Shown: positions 12,942 to 26,329 of the stretch, in pieces
How positions within the stretch are numbered: position 1 is the first letter of the stretch
Layout of the letters: each line of letters opens with the position of its first letter
Assembly (NCBI GenBank): GCA_008477525.1
Contig: SPDT01000004.1
Location: 4,650,001 to 4,714,000 of the forward strand
Length of the DNA stretch: 64,000 nucleotides
Reading direction: 5' to 3'
DNA from: Hypomyces perniciosus
Taxonomy: Eukaryota > Ascomycota > Sordariomycetes > Hypocreales > Hypocreaceae
Position numbers and translations under genes: made by a program
Notes under the pieces: model-generated
Seen by the model: only the letters and a program-made list of their open reading frames with translations
The model's database searches: none
What the model was told of the DNA's origin: nothing

Positions 12942-15900
12942 CAGTACACTGTTTACTTTAATAGTAATCACGAATATGCCCTTTAATAAGCTCCTTTTTA
13001 ATTTGCCTGTATTGCTTTATTTAATTATATACTTTATAGTTATTTAGTGCTTGCACTAATTGCGTACTGGCTCTTTTAAGCTATAAGTAAAGAGGATAAC
13101 TAGGTAAGTATACTTTTTTTCTTTATATACTTATAAGCTTATATAATTAAATAGTAACCTAGTATAAAAAGGCATTATACCTTTAATTTAACCTGTTAAA
13201 GGAAGAGAACTTAATTTACTTTAAAGAGGCTACTGCCTTATACAGTAGCGATAATAATAATAATGCCTTTTACACGCAGGCGCGCAAGGGCTGGAAAGCT
13301 TTTAGAGAATAGTTATTGCAGTAATAAAATACACCCCTAATAGTATATAGCCTATAGGCCAGAATTAACTGGTTTCCTGTATTTTTATATATTTTATTCC
13401 AGTAACTATATATCTATTAAGTTTAATAGTGCTTTAAAGTATTTAAAGCGCTGCTGTAGTAGGGTTTTAGTAAACTTATTAGTAGGTATAAGGTTAATGG
13501 AAATATAGAAAACTATAAATAATCTTTTCTAGTATTCCTATTAAAGCTATATATTCTATATATTAATATAACGCAAGCAAGTATTAATTTATATACTCTC
13601 TTTAATTATAAGGCATATAGTTAGTTAATTGTTATAATTAATATTCCAATTAGCGCTAGGGTTAAATTTCATCTCCTAGAAAAGGCAATGCAAACCTATA
13701 GCCTCTTTCGCTATTTAAGTAAAGGCAAGCAGCTCAGCTTCTATTATAAATATACTAATAGTGCTTTAATGCATTATATTCTATAGGATAGGGCCTAAGA
13801 AAAGTATAATAAAATACCCTTAAAATAATCTTTAAGTATTTATATTATTAATAAAGGAAGCATTACTTAAAGCGGTTAAAACCTATATTTCCCTGCGCCC
13901 TTTATATTAAAGAGCTAGGAAACGCTATATATACAGAGAGCGGATTAGCTGGTTAACTGCTTTAAAGTGCTCTTTACTGGGGTTAGTTAAAAACTGTAAT
14001 AAAGCTGAGGCGCTATAAGCTATATTAGGCTTTATTATAATAGCTATATAGAGCATTAATCCTACTTTCTTTTAATATATTTTAATAGTTACTTTTAAAG
14101 CTTGCAATATACTTTTCCAGAGCTTTATAACAAGTATTAGAATTATAAGAAGCTATATTCCTTTATTAAGCCTAAATTATTTTGCAATTTTCTTAAAATA
14201 GGTTTTATAGGAAAGGTATATCCTATACTTTATATAAATGCAGGTAATCTTAATCTTTAAAAACCACTATATATCTCCTTTACTATAAAGCTTATACTTT
14301 ATTTTTAAAGTATTTAATAGTTTAATATAAAAAGCTTTATTATTATAATAATATATAATTAAAATATTATCTATATAGAATATAATAAAGATCTTTTAAG
14401 CTTTATTAGAAAAGAAATAAGGCTCTTTAAAGCTTAAGATTAACCTTTATTGCCTTAAAGTTAAAAATAGTTTATTAAACTATAGCTTTAGCGAGTCCTT
14501 TAAACTATATAAGGCTTTTGCGAGCTTTAGATAAATATTCGGCTGCTTAAAACCCTTAAGGAGCTTATATATAACTAGTTTCAAGTTCTTGTCTTTTAAA
14601 GCATTAAGAAAAGTATTTTTAATATTATACTGCTTTAATTTAAAGTTAAATTTTACTGTAAAAGCAATAAATATATAGAAAGAATATATTATTAATATAG
14701 CTGTATATATACTCTTTATAGTAAAGCGCTTTTATAAATCCCTGCAGACTATAAAATAAGCTTTATAACATTTTAAATTTCTATTCTAGTTAAATTTATA
14801 AGTGAAAACCTAATATACTAGTAATAGCTTTATTATTGCCTTTAAGTATAGTATTTCTTGCCAGGTTCCTTTTACATATAAAGAATTAATTTTATTATAT
14901 ACAGTTTACTTAAACCTATCTTTAAGTAGGTATTTTATAAGCTCTTTTTAGTCTTTTAGGGGTTTTGCTAAATCCTCCCAGTAAATAATTAGTTTATTAA
15001 AAGCTATACTTTTCTAGGAAAAAGATTTACAGTTTATTACTGCATTAAAAACAGTAAATACTATTTCTGCGCTTTTTAATTTATTATTTATTAGCTTTTA
15101 TTAATTAGGTAGCAGTTAATATAGTATTAAAATAAAAATCTTAGTAATTATTAAATATATACTAGGCTTATTATCTTTAAAAGCAGTACTTAAAGTATAT
15201 ATTTTAGTTTTATATACTGGGAAATATTTATTAGCCTTTTTTATAGGTTATTTCCTTTAGAGTTTTAAGCTTTTATAAGTGTCGGCTACTACTTTACTGC
15301 TTAAAGGATTACTAGCTAGTATTTTTTTAAAGGTCTGCTTTTTTTTTATAGAAATAAGCGAGTCTTTTATACGCTAGTCTACTTCCAGCTTTAATAGACT
15401 ATCCTCTTTTATTAAATTATATACCCTTAATATATAAGGCCATTCTTCTATTATATCCCTCTTTATAAAGAAAGGTAAGTCGCTTATTAAAGCATTACCT
15501 AGGGTTCCTGTTAGCGCGCTAATATTATTTATAGAGATTAACTATTTTAAAGTAGCCTTTAGTATTTAAAGATTAAAAGGTCCTTTTAAGTGCACTAGTA
15601 GCTTACTTAAAGTATTTATTAAGCTATCTTTAATACTCTATATCTCTATTACCTTTAAAGGTATACTCTCTTCTTTTATATTACTTATAAAGGTATTCTT
15701 TATTATAGGAATATATATAGGGAAAAGTTTAAATTCTAGTTTATCTTCTTTAACTTTATTAAACAGTTTATTTAACTTAACTATAGATGGCTTATCCGCA
15801 ATCTTTTTATTACTATTAAAGAAGCTAGTTTTATTAAATTATATATTTTTTATAATAATTACCTTTACTAGGCAAAGTAATTAAATGCAATATATATTAT

Positions 15901-18671
15901 TTACAGTATAGCTAATAAAATATTTAATTAGCCCTTTAAGCTTAGTCTTAAATTCTCTCTTCTTTTAGCCAGCTTTACAGTCTTTATTTAATATATAAGC
16001 GCGGCAGCTATATATATAAAGCCCGCTTTAATCGGGCTATAGGTCTACAGAAGGCTCCTTTATTAAAAGGGGCATAAAGTCGCGGAACTATTACTTTAAT
16101 TTATTAATAAGTAATATTATATTAAGGCTGCATATAGGACTTATATTAATAATATGCGCTGCAGCTTTTATATTTTTAGGCTATAAGTTAATTAAGAGAC
16201 CTGCAGCTTTTAGTATTTTAATTGACTTGTTTATAACTTCTTGACCTGCCTATTTTAAAGCGCCATTTAGCTTATATATATCAAAAGGGGCAAGCTTTAG
16301 GATAATACCCTCTATATTAGCCTAGATCTAAAAGTATAAGAAGCTTTTAACTGCAATTATAGCTTTTTTATTATCCTGCTTAAAAAAGTATATAAAGATA
16401 TTATATTATATCTTTACTATACTTATACAGTTAAAAAAAGCACTAAAAACAGTTTCCTGTTCTTTATTTAGTAAAGGGTATATATATAGCTATATAGTGT
16501 ATTTTTCTTTAAGCACTAGAAGCCAGTTATCCCTATTATAGCCCCTAGGATAGTCTTAAAGATTCTAGTATACTTTAAAGAATAGTTTTAGTGCTTGTCT
16601 ATTAGATAGTCTGTAAAAGATAACCTGTTTTGCGTACGTAAAAGCATAAGCCTTATATTTTATATATATAATTCCTTTAATGCGTATATTCCTTGCATTC
16701 TTTATAAGCGCTTTAAGCGCTTTTAGGCCTAGATGTCTTAATTGTAGATACTAGAGCTGTTTAAAGTTATATCGTAGTACTAAAGGATTATATATTAATC
16801 TTCTCCTACTTTTTAATGCTTTATAAATGCTATAAGCTATATTAGGAAAAATGAAAAGAGCTGTTAAGCTATTTAGTATAGTATATTTAAAGATAAGGGC
16901 AATATAAAGCGACAGGGGCTTATATTAAAGAAATAAAAGATTATACCTATACTCTACCTTCTTTATAATAGTGTTTAAATTAGCTATACTAGTGTAAAGT
17001 ATATTATTGCACTTTATTAGCTAAATCCCTACTTTCTAAAGCTTTAATAAAAATATAATATTAATATAAAATCCTTTAATTATAGCTATATCTAAAAGTT
17101 TAATAAAGCGTATTATCTTTTAATATAGATTATAAAAAGTATCTTTTAGCAGATAATAACCTCTTTTAATTATTAGATAACTAGCTCCTTTTACTTTAAT
17201 ATAATCCTCTTTTATATTTAAAATAAAAAAGCTGGGAATAAAGTAATTCCTGCTATTTATAAAATAAATAATATTATATATATTAAAAAGGGTGCTTTAA
17301 AAGAGGCAGTAAAGTATATCCTATATATTAATATATATCGATATATTTATCAAGTATACTGCAAGGCTTATATCTTCTTTATTAATTAAGCTTAAAGAGA
17401 TTAAAGCAGCTATAACAGTTAAAGCTATTCCTCTTTATACTAAAGCAGTAAAGTTAATACCCCTTTTACTAAACTTCTTGCAAATAGCCTATTATTTATT
17501 TTTTTACAGGCGCGCGCGAATCTCTATAGCCTACTTAGGTATAAAAGTATATTTCCCTTTTTTATTAAGCCTTCCAGTAAATATAGTATATACTTTACTA
17601 TAATTGTTTAAAGGCTAAGTATGCCTTTTAGGTCTATAAGGGCACTCTTTACTAATAAAAGGCTTTAAGTATATATTACTACTACTTAATATATTATTAA
17701 AGTGTTTATTAAATATTATATAAAAGCTATAAGTATAGTTCTCTGCATTTTTCAGAGTATTTAAAAAAAGCTATTTAAATTAATTAAAAGAGAAAATTTT
17801 ATTTATTTTACTGCTCTCGATTAAGCCGTTTATATAGTATAAATAGTAAACAGTAAAGTTTAAAGTAAAGTATACTTTAATAGCTTTAAAGAAAGCTGTT
17901 TAAAAAGCTGTTCCTATAACCTTTAAAAGCTTATACTTTACTGCATTTATATAAATATACACTTAATAGGTATACTATACTTTTAGCCTAATATTCCCGC
18001 GCTTTACTTTATATAGTATATATTAATAAGATAAGTGTATTTCCTTATATATTATATTTTCGCAAAGAGTTAATTAATCTTTAAACTTTTTAATAATTTA
18101 GCGAATAGTAAATTTAATATTAAAGTCTTTATTATTATTATAGGCTACTTTAATAGCAGTAAAGGCTAGGGCTGCAGCTTTAAGGTCTATTAAGATTAAA
18201 GTATAAATACTAAAGTTAACTATTTTCTGGATTTAATTTAAAATTGCATCACTAGCCTTCCTCTTTTCTTTATCTAAAGTAATATTAAACTAATACTCTT
18301 AAAGTATATTATTATAGTAAACAGAGATATTTATTATAAAGGCATGAAAACTAAACTTTTATACTATATACTCCTTTACTTCTATTAAAGTAGGTGGCTT
18401 AATAGTAGGGAAATAGTTATTTAGCTAATTAAATAGATTAAGATTAATCCTATTTTAAACCTTAGTAGTAGTTATATAATTAGTTAGAATAGTAATCTAC
18501 TTAATCCACTAGATTATTAATTCCAGCTTTATAAAAGCGATATCCTTTACACTATCTATTATAAAAGATAGCTTTAGTAGCTTAAAGGTGAGGGTAAAGG
18601 GTATAAAGAGAGATATAATATTAAAGTAAAAGTTTCTAGTAACTTTAATAGTTACTACCTAGACTTATAAC

Positions 18672-18937
18672 TATAGCGGAGCGCAGTACAGCTATATAGA
18701 GTATAGAGAGATAGGAAATAAAGCTTGATTCTATAAAAGAAAATATACTGTAGTGGCCTCGCTATATATATATATAGCTAATATAAAGAAGAAGCTGTGT
18801 ACAGGCGCTTTATAAGCGCCTGTATAGTCTGATACATCGCTTATGCGATATATATATTAGCTTATATCTGCTTATATAGCAGATAAGAGCTCCCTAGCGC
18901 TAATAAGCGGTAGGACCCCGGCCTACTCAACCTAACA
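18672..18937 (-). repeat. copia copy A, 5' LTR
   Basis: Homologous to the LTR at 11832-12097 over its full length, with extra RIP changes. In element sense it begins TGTTAGG, keeping the TG, and ends CCGCTATA. The bases just inside (18671 leftward, GTTATAAGTCTAGG in element sense) correspond to the primer-binding region also seen after the copy B 5' LTR at 26330. Confidence 0.9.
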
Positions 18938-20199
18938 ATTCTCTTTATTTAGCCTTAGGTTAACAATAGATTATAATAATAATATTTATTTAAGTGGCTT
19001 ATAGCTTTATAGCTTTTATATTAGTTTTAGGGGCTATTATTTATTAATGTATATTTAAGTATATTATTTCTTTTTTAATAAAGTATTAACTACTAATCTT
19101 TATTATATTCCTTTTATAAATTATTTTCAAAAAAGCTTATTAGCTTGAATTTAATTTTATTAACTATTATTTAATTAAAAAGAGTAAAATATCTTTTATG
19201 TTTATATTAAAATTTATAATAGTAAATTTATTTACTGCTATAAATTACTATGAAACTTACACTATATTTATATAGCTTTTAATTAAATTATTAAAGTGTA
19301 AGTATTAATATTAATTTTAAAGTAGAAGTTTAAATCTTTTTAAGTTAGTTATTTTATGCTTTTTAATGCTAAAACAGATAAAGATCCCACTTAAAGGTTC
19401 TATTAATTAATTTAACTTAATGCTAATAAGTTTATAACGCGTTTATTAAATCTAGAATAGGCTTAAATGGCCATATTTCTTAACTTTAACTTATTTTATA
19501 TATAGGATTATATAAAAGCTAAATAAATAGGGAAATCCGGCTTTTTTGACTATATAGGCCTATAAATTAAAGACTTATTATATTCAACTTATATACTTAT
19601 ACCTATAAAAGTTACAATAATAAAAGTATTTATATTTATTAAAAATATAAATGCATTACTATTGAAAAACATAAATTAATTTTATCAAAATTTATTATCC
19701 TTATATAAAGTATTAGAACTTTTATTGTTTATTAAAGATAGTAAAAGGTTAAAGTATTATTTAATTTAAAGTAAAGGCACCTTTAAATATATTTATAAGT
19801 ATTATAACTTTAATTTAAACTGCTTTAGCAGTTGTTAATCCTTTTACTATTATATAAAGTATTGCCTTTAAAGTAAAGTTTAATATTTATTGTTTATAGG
19901 AAAGGTAATATAAGAAATTATAGACATTTTTAATATAAAAGTACTATTTATTTGCTTTAAAATTGAGTATTAGTATAAAGTTTTTATAGTAAATTTAGCT
20001 TAAAATAATTATTATTTTAATAGGTAATTATAAATAACTATTAAGATATTAATTAAATTAAAGGTAAATTTATAGTAGTTAATAACTATATTAATTTATA
20101 ATAAAACTAATAGTAAAGTTTTACTTATTCAACTTTAAAAAGTTTTCATATAGTTTAAGGATATTTAATTAATATAATAAAGGAGTATATTTTATTTAT
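18938..20199. other. AT-rich stretch without recognisable content
   Basis: About 1.3 kb of RIP-like sequence between copia copy A and the LINE copy. No frame, terminal repeat or homology to another part of the window was recognised. Confidence 0.6.
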
Positions 20200-23055
20200 T
20201 TACATTTTTATTATTTTTATTTATTAAATAAATTAATTATATAAATCCTTTATAAGTAATAGGATATTAAAAGCTAGCAGTTTACACTACTATTTACTAT
20301 GTTTTAATTTATAAAGAAAAAATCGTTAATTTAAATAATATTAATTTCTTTCTGGTAAAAGAGGACTATAAACGTTTACTTTTTTTATTAATTTTAAAAG
20401 GCTTTATTTCTTATAAATTTAAATAAATAAAAAGGGGGTCTTTTTTAAAGGGATATTTAAAAGGAAAGGCTTAACTATTTTTTATTCCGCAAAATAACTT
20501 TATCTCTTTGATTTACTGCATTTACAAATAAACTCTATTATACTTAAAGCATTTATAATATTCTTAAAAGTCTCTATATTTTAATCTTTTTATTAAAAGC
20601 CTATAAACGATAAAGTATAAGAGGTTAAGTCTTAAAGGGGAAATTAAAGATTTAAATCTTTATTATTTATAGCCTTTTAAAGTTTATTAAATTAATTTTA
20701 TTCTTTTACTTTTATAACCTTTTCTTTAATTTATCTTTCAATATATATAATTATAGCCTGATTCTATAATATAATAAAACAACTATTTTTTATTTGATTA
20801 AATAATTAATTTATATATTATTTATAATATCCTTATATTTTAAAACCTAAAATAAAGCTTTTATATAGTAAAATACTTTATATTAGTTTTTAAAAGTATA
20901 TATATACTTTTTATATAAAGAAAGGGCTTATTAAATAACTTATTAATAACTAATAAATTATTTAAAAAAAGGAAAGCTATTTCAATTATATAAACCTTTT
21001 TTATATATTCAACTATTAACTTTATAGCCTTTAAAATAGCGTATACCTTTATATTATTAAACCATTTAAAATTTATAATTACCCTTAATTTATAATAAAT
21101 AATAGCTTTTATTTTTTATTTACCTTTTAATTTAAAATTTATTAAACTAAATTAAAATTAAATAAAAAAGATTTAATTTTGTAAATATTTCTTTACTATA
21201 ATTAATTTACTTATCCGTTTTAACTTGAAACTGAAAAGAATATATTAAAACCTTTTAGTTAAAAATATAAATTTAATAATCTTATTAATTAAAATAGCTG
21301 TATATGAAATTTCAATTTATAGCAATCTAAGAAAAGATTTATTATGAATATATTTATTAATTAAATAATTTGAATTTAATCTTATAAATTTCACTATATA
21401 TATAAATTAAATTTAAACTAAAGTAATATTAACTAAAAAGACCTTTAACCTTTTATGTAAAATAAAAATATTTATAGCCTTTTAAATTAAAAAAACTACT
21501 TTTACTTTAACTTTAAAGGCTTTATTTATTTTCTTTATTAAATGAAATACTTTTATATTTACTTATTTAATTAAATTATTTTATAACTATTATTTATATT
21601 TTAATTATTATACTTGTATTTTATATAAAGTCATAAAGAAAATATAAGCCTTTACAGTTTATACTATAGCTTTAAAAGGTAAGCCCTTTTAAGTTTTATT
21701 TCATAACCTAAAAACATTAAAGACTTTATATACTTTACCTGTAAATATATTTATATATTTCTTCAAAAAGAGCCTCAAATTAAAGTAAACCTTTAATTAT
21801 TAAATATTTCCTTTAAATTCAATTAATTTTCCTTTTATTATCATACTTTCTTTATATATTTAATTTTCTATATAATAAAAGTATAGTAATTTAACTTTAA
21901 TATAATTCAAAAGTATTATATTTTTTACTTTTTACTTTAATATTTTATTTAATGCCTACTATATGAAAGTAATTATTTTGTAAATAAACCTGCCTATAAC
22001 AAATATAGCAATATTATTAATATAGTTAAAGTAAAATTATTAGTTTTTAAGTTAAAGGATTAAGTTAAAGTAAAATATTAATATAATAAAAGAGATAAAG
22101 GATCTTTATAAAGCTTTATATTTAGAGGTAAAGCTTAAAAATTACTTTTATTTCCTTTATAAATAAAGGCAGTTCTATTATTTATAAAAAGCTTTATTTA
22201 TTTTATAAATTAAATAAACTTTCCCTATTATTTAAACTATAAAATTAATTTATTTTTATAATAATATTAAAAGCTTTCAAAATGTTAAAAGTAAATACAG
22301 TTATAACCCCCATTTTATTAAAAGTAACTTTAATAGTATATATTAAATAGGCAATTTAGTTTATAACTGCTTTTTTAAAAAGGGCTTTAAAGTATTATTT
22401 TAACAATATTTTATATTTAAATATTAAAAGGGATACCCTTTCAATAAATAGTTTTTTAAAGCCTTTTTTATATGAGATAATAATAAAATAAACTTAAAAC
22501 CTTTATAGTTTATATAGCTAAATTTACTAAGCTTAAAAGTAATAATAACTTTAATATTTTTAAAAGGGAAAGGGTAATACTTTAATTTAAGGTAGCGTTT
22601 AAAAAAAGTTTATAATAAACTTTTTAATAATAAATTATATATAATATAAAAAAGTAATTAATATATTATCTATATTAAATTTAATACTTTTGATTTTAAT
22701 TATCGCCTTTTTTACTCTTTTTTTAATAATTATTTTATTTTATAGTATTTAAAAGTTTTTTAATATTTAAAGTTCCTATAAATTCTTAATATTTTCTTTT
22801 ACTCCTTTTTTCTATAGTAAATATTCTTTAAAAAAAGCTATTTACTTTTTAAAGTTTCAAATACTTGTATTACTATTTACTAAAAAGGGGGGTTAAAACT
22901 AGTTTATAGCTTTATACTATTTAACTATTTAACTATTTAACTATTTATTAAATCCCTTTACCTAAACTGGCTTTAATTATAATTGTATCCTAGTAATTCT
23001 ATTTCTTATATTTAACTATATTATATAGTATTTTCTTTACATTAATTGATTTATT
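20200..23055 (-). mobile_element. LINE (Tad/I-type) remnant, copy 1, minus strand
   Basis: This stretch is a direct repeat of 50965-53815, collinear over about 2.85 kb, and both copies are heavily RIP-mutated. The family is identified from the better copy (see 50925-53815): minus-strand reverse transcriptase of the non-LTR type. The 3' end is at the left, where degraded A/T-rich 4-bp repeats at about 20190-20230 replace the (TTGT)n tail seen in the other copy. Homology stops at about 23055, so the copy is 5'-truncated or its 5' part is unrecognisable. Confidence 0.75.
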
Positions 23056-26048
23056 AATTTTAAGGTAATAGTAAAAGAGTGAAGTTTTCAATTTATTTTT
23101 TATAAACTAGAAAAATAAAGTAAAAATGTAAAGGTCTTTTTGAAACAAAGTATTATAGTAAAAAAGGAAAAAAAGTATAATGAAATAATTTTAAAGTAAA
23201 GCTTAAAGTAAAGGTAATGTTTTAATTATAGTAAAATAGAATTATATTTAAATAAAATAAAAAGAGGAAAGAAAAGTAAAATATAATTTTATTTTTATTT
23301 TTTAGAGGTATAGGTATAGTTAAATATATACAGGTAGTCTTTTGATTATATATAAATTACTACTCTTTTAAAATAGCTTTATAATTTATTTACTTTTATT
23401 AACTTTCTGTTTTTTTCTTTTCTTTTCTTTTTTCTTTTTTCTTTTTTTTAATTATTATTTAATTATAAAAGATCTTATTAAAAAAGCCTATTATTAATTA
23501 CTTAAAATAGCCGACTTCATTAATATATTTGTTATAAGTAAGCAAATCTTTAGCGACATTTCTTTATTTAACTATTTACTTTAAATAAAGCTTTAATAAA
23601 TAAATATTATTTAATTAATATTTTTATTTTAACTTTATTTCAATTTAAATTATAAGTAGTATTAATATTAATTAATTAAACTTATTAATTTGTTTAAAAT
23701 TATTTCCTCCCTTTTATTTATATTATCTTTATTTTTATTATTATTTATAAAAGATTATACCTTTAAAGAATACTCTTAGCGCTATACTTTTAAAGGCTTT
23801 TAATTATACTTTTAGAATATTATATATAGTATTAAAAGAAAACTCTTTAAGCTTATTTATATTCCAGTAAAGATTTTATATATTTAAAAATAATCCTTTT
23901 ATACTTCTTTTAAATAGATAAAGTATATTAAAGCTTTATTTATATTCTTCTATAAATAATATAATTTTTAATTATATTAAAAGTACTTTTAAATTTAATT
24001 TCTTACTATTATAACTATTAAAGTATATTTTATTCCTTTTTTATAACTATGTTTTTATTTTCGGTTTTTAGTAAAGCGATTATTTAAATTGCCTTTAATT
24101 TAAGGCTTTTCTTTATATTTAGCGATATTTTTTAAATTACTAGCCTTAATAAAGTAATTAAAGTATAGTTATTACTTTCTTTAAAAAAAACTTAAATATT
24201 TACTTTTATTAAACTAGTCATCTTTAACTATTTTAATCCTTTAATAGCTTTTAATTTTATAAAACACTTTTTTTATTTTAAAAGAAATAAAAAAGCAGAG
24301 AATTAAGTAATTTAGCAGGTTCAAAAGTTTATTTTGACTTTTATTATTAAAAAATGAATAGTTAAGAGGGAAAAGTAGTTAATAAATTATGTAATTTTAT
24401 AGTTTTTTCGTTTATAGTATATTTAAATTATACTTTTTATAAGTGCAGTAATAAAGTTTAATTAACAGCTATCTCCTCCCTTTTAAAAATAATATTCAAT
24501 AGCTATTTTTAAAAATATTACTATTTATCCTCGCTTATATATCTTTTATATAAAGTAGTTATTTTAATTTATTTAATTTATTTTAAAAATAATTACTTTA
24601 AAGTATTATAAAGGATTATATTTTACTTAAAATATCTCTTTTTCCTTTAAGTTTTAGCTAAATTATTTAATTTTATTCATTATATATTCTTTTAATAGTT
24701 AAAGAGTTACTATAAAGCCTTTTAAGTTTTTAATTATTAATAATGTTAATTATTATTTTATGAACTATTTTATTTTGAAAGAAGTTTTTATTTACTTATA
24801 TATCTTTATTAATAGAAGTGTTTTTTATTATTTTTACCTGCTTATTAATTAAATTATCTTTTTTAAATTTCTTTAAATATTTATTTAAATAAACTTTATT
24901 AAATAAGACTTTATTTAATATCTTTAATTTATATATCTTTATAATACCTACTTAAAATTTAATTTCAAATAGGCCTAGCTAATATATTTTTAATTTTATA
25001 TCTTTTAAAAAATCCTTTTAGCGCTTCATATTATAAAGTAAAATAAAGTTATTTAAAAGGAGTAGTTTTGTTACTTGTTATCGTAAATATTAATTATTAA
25101 TATTTATCTTTTTCGCTAATATTTAGCGATATACTATTTTTTTAAGCTATTTTAATATTTTCCTTTTTCTTTATAAATAAATATATAGTATTAATTAATC
25201 TTTTATTATATAGACTTACCTTAATTAATTAACTATTAAATAAATAGTGTTACTTTTAAAAAGAATTCATTTTTAATTGAATAATAAATAAAATATAAAA
25301 TACTTTATTAAACCTTTTACTATATACCTATTAACTATAATTGCTTTATTTAAATTCTAGAATTACTCTTTATTAAACTTAGCTATTTCTATTAATACTT
25401 ATATTAAGCCTGAATAATTAAGTTTTAATATTAAAGGTATAATATAACTACTTTATATATATTATTTTATATTTACAGCTATTAATACTTTTCTTTTAAA
25501 AACTAAAAAGTTACTGTTTAGCCTCTATCGCCCATTTCTATATAATACTATTAAAAAGCTATTTTCTTTATAGTTAAGCAATTAAAAATATATATTAGCT
25601 AGCTGTAGTATTTTATTAGTTTTATTTATAATTTCCTGTCCTTTATAACAAACGTTTTTACTTTATTTTTAAATTACTGGAAATTTATAGCTAAAAGATT
25701 AAATAATTTCTATATAATTTAAAAGTATTACATAATTTATTAAAACTGGTTATTATACTCCTTTTTTAATAATATAAATAAAATTATATTTAAATATATA
25801 TTTATATAATCTTTTAAATCCCTTTTCTTTAACCTTTACTTTATTTACAGTAGTTATTAGTTTATAAAATAAAGTATTTACTATAATATTTTCGTTTTTA
25901 AAGATATATTTAATAGTAAAGTTAAAAAGACAAATATAATTAATTTGTTAAATTATATATTTATTAAAAATATTATTAATTTTAGTATTTATTTAATTAA
26001 TGATCACTTTAGTATCTGTTTTTCATATAAATAAAAGTTTCTAGATAT
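23056..26048. other. AT-rich stretch without recognisable content
   Basis: About 3 kb of RIP-like DNA. It contains a pyrimidine-rich tract at about 23406-23452 (runs of CTTTT). It may include the 5' part of the neighbouring LINE, but I could not match it to the second copy. Confidence 0.5.
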
Positions 26049-26053
26049 AAATA

Positions 26054-26329
26054 TATTAGGTTAAGTAGGCCAGGGCCCTATTGCCTGTTAGTATTAGGGC
26101 CGGCGCTAGGGAGCTTGTCTTTGCTTTATAAGCAGATATAAGCTGATATGTATATTACGTAAGCAATTTATTAGACTATGCAGATGCTTATAAAGCGCCT
26201 ATATATAGCTTCTTCTTTATATTGGCTATATATATATAGTAAGGCCACTATAGTACATTCTTTTTTATAAAATTAAGCTTTATTTCCTATCTCTCTATAC
26301 TCTATATAGCTATACCGCGCTCTGCTATA
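26054..26329 (+). repeat. copia copy B, 5' LTR
   Basis: It begins TATTAGGTTAAG (TGTTGGG mutated by RIP) and ends TCTGCTATA. It is slightly longer than the copy A LTRs because of an extra GGGCCGGCGCTAGGG-like segment near its start, shared with 33122-33396. The preceding five bases AAATA match those after 33396. Confidence 0.9.

Larger units (their letters stand above)
11832..18937 (-). mobile_element. Ty1/copia retrotransposon, copy A (about 7.1 kb, minus strand)
   Basis: It has two LTRs (11832-12097 and 18672-18937) in the same orientation. Between them on the minus strand the copia signs are integrase-tail residues (FKTKLKGLIKYF, about 15880-15960), found in the same place in copy B, and the reverse-transcriptase block reading ILYVDNILI at about 14380. 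That order (integrase before RT) is diagnostic of copia. A short polypurine tract lies at 12098-12105 inside the 3' LTR. The primer-binding region starts at 18671 going left. The pol frame is full of RIP-type stops. The five flanking bases (CTAGA left, ATTCT right) do not match, so the target duplication is lost or the ends recombined. A GC-rich accessory ORF lies at 12510-12941. Confidence 0.85.
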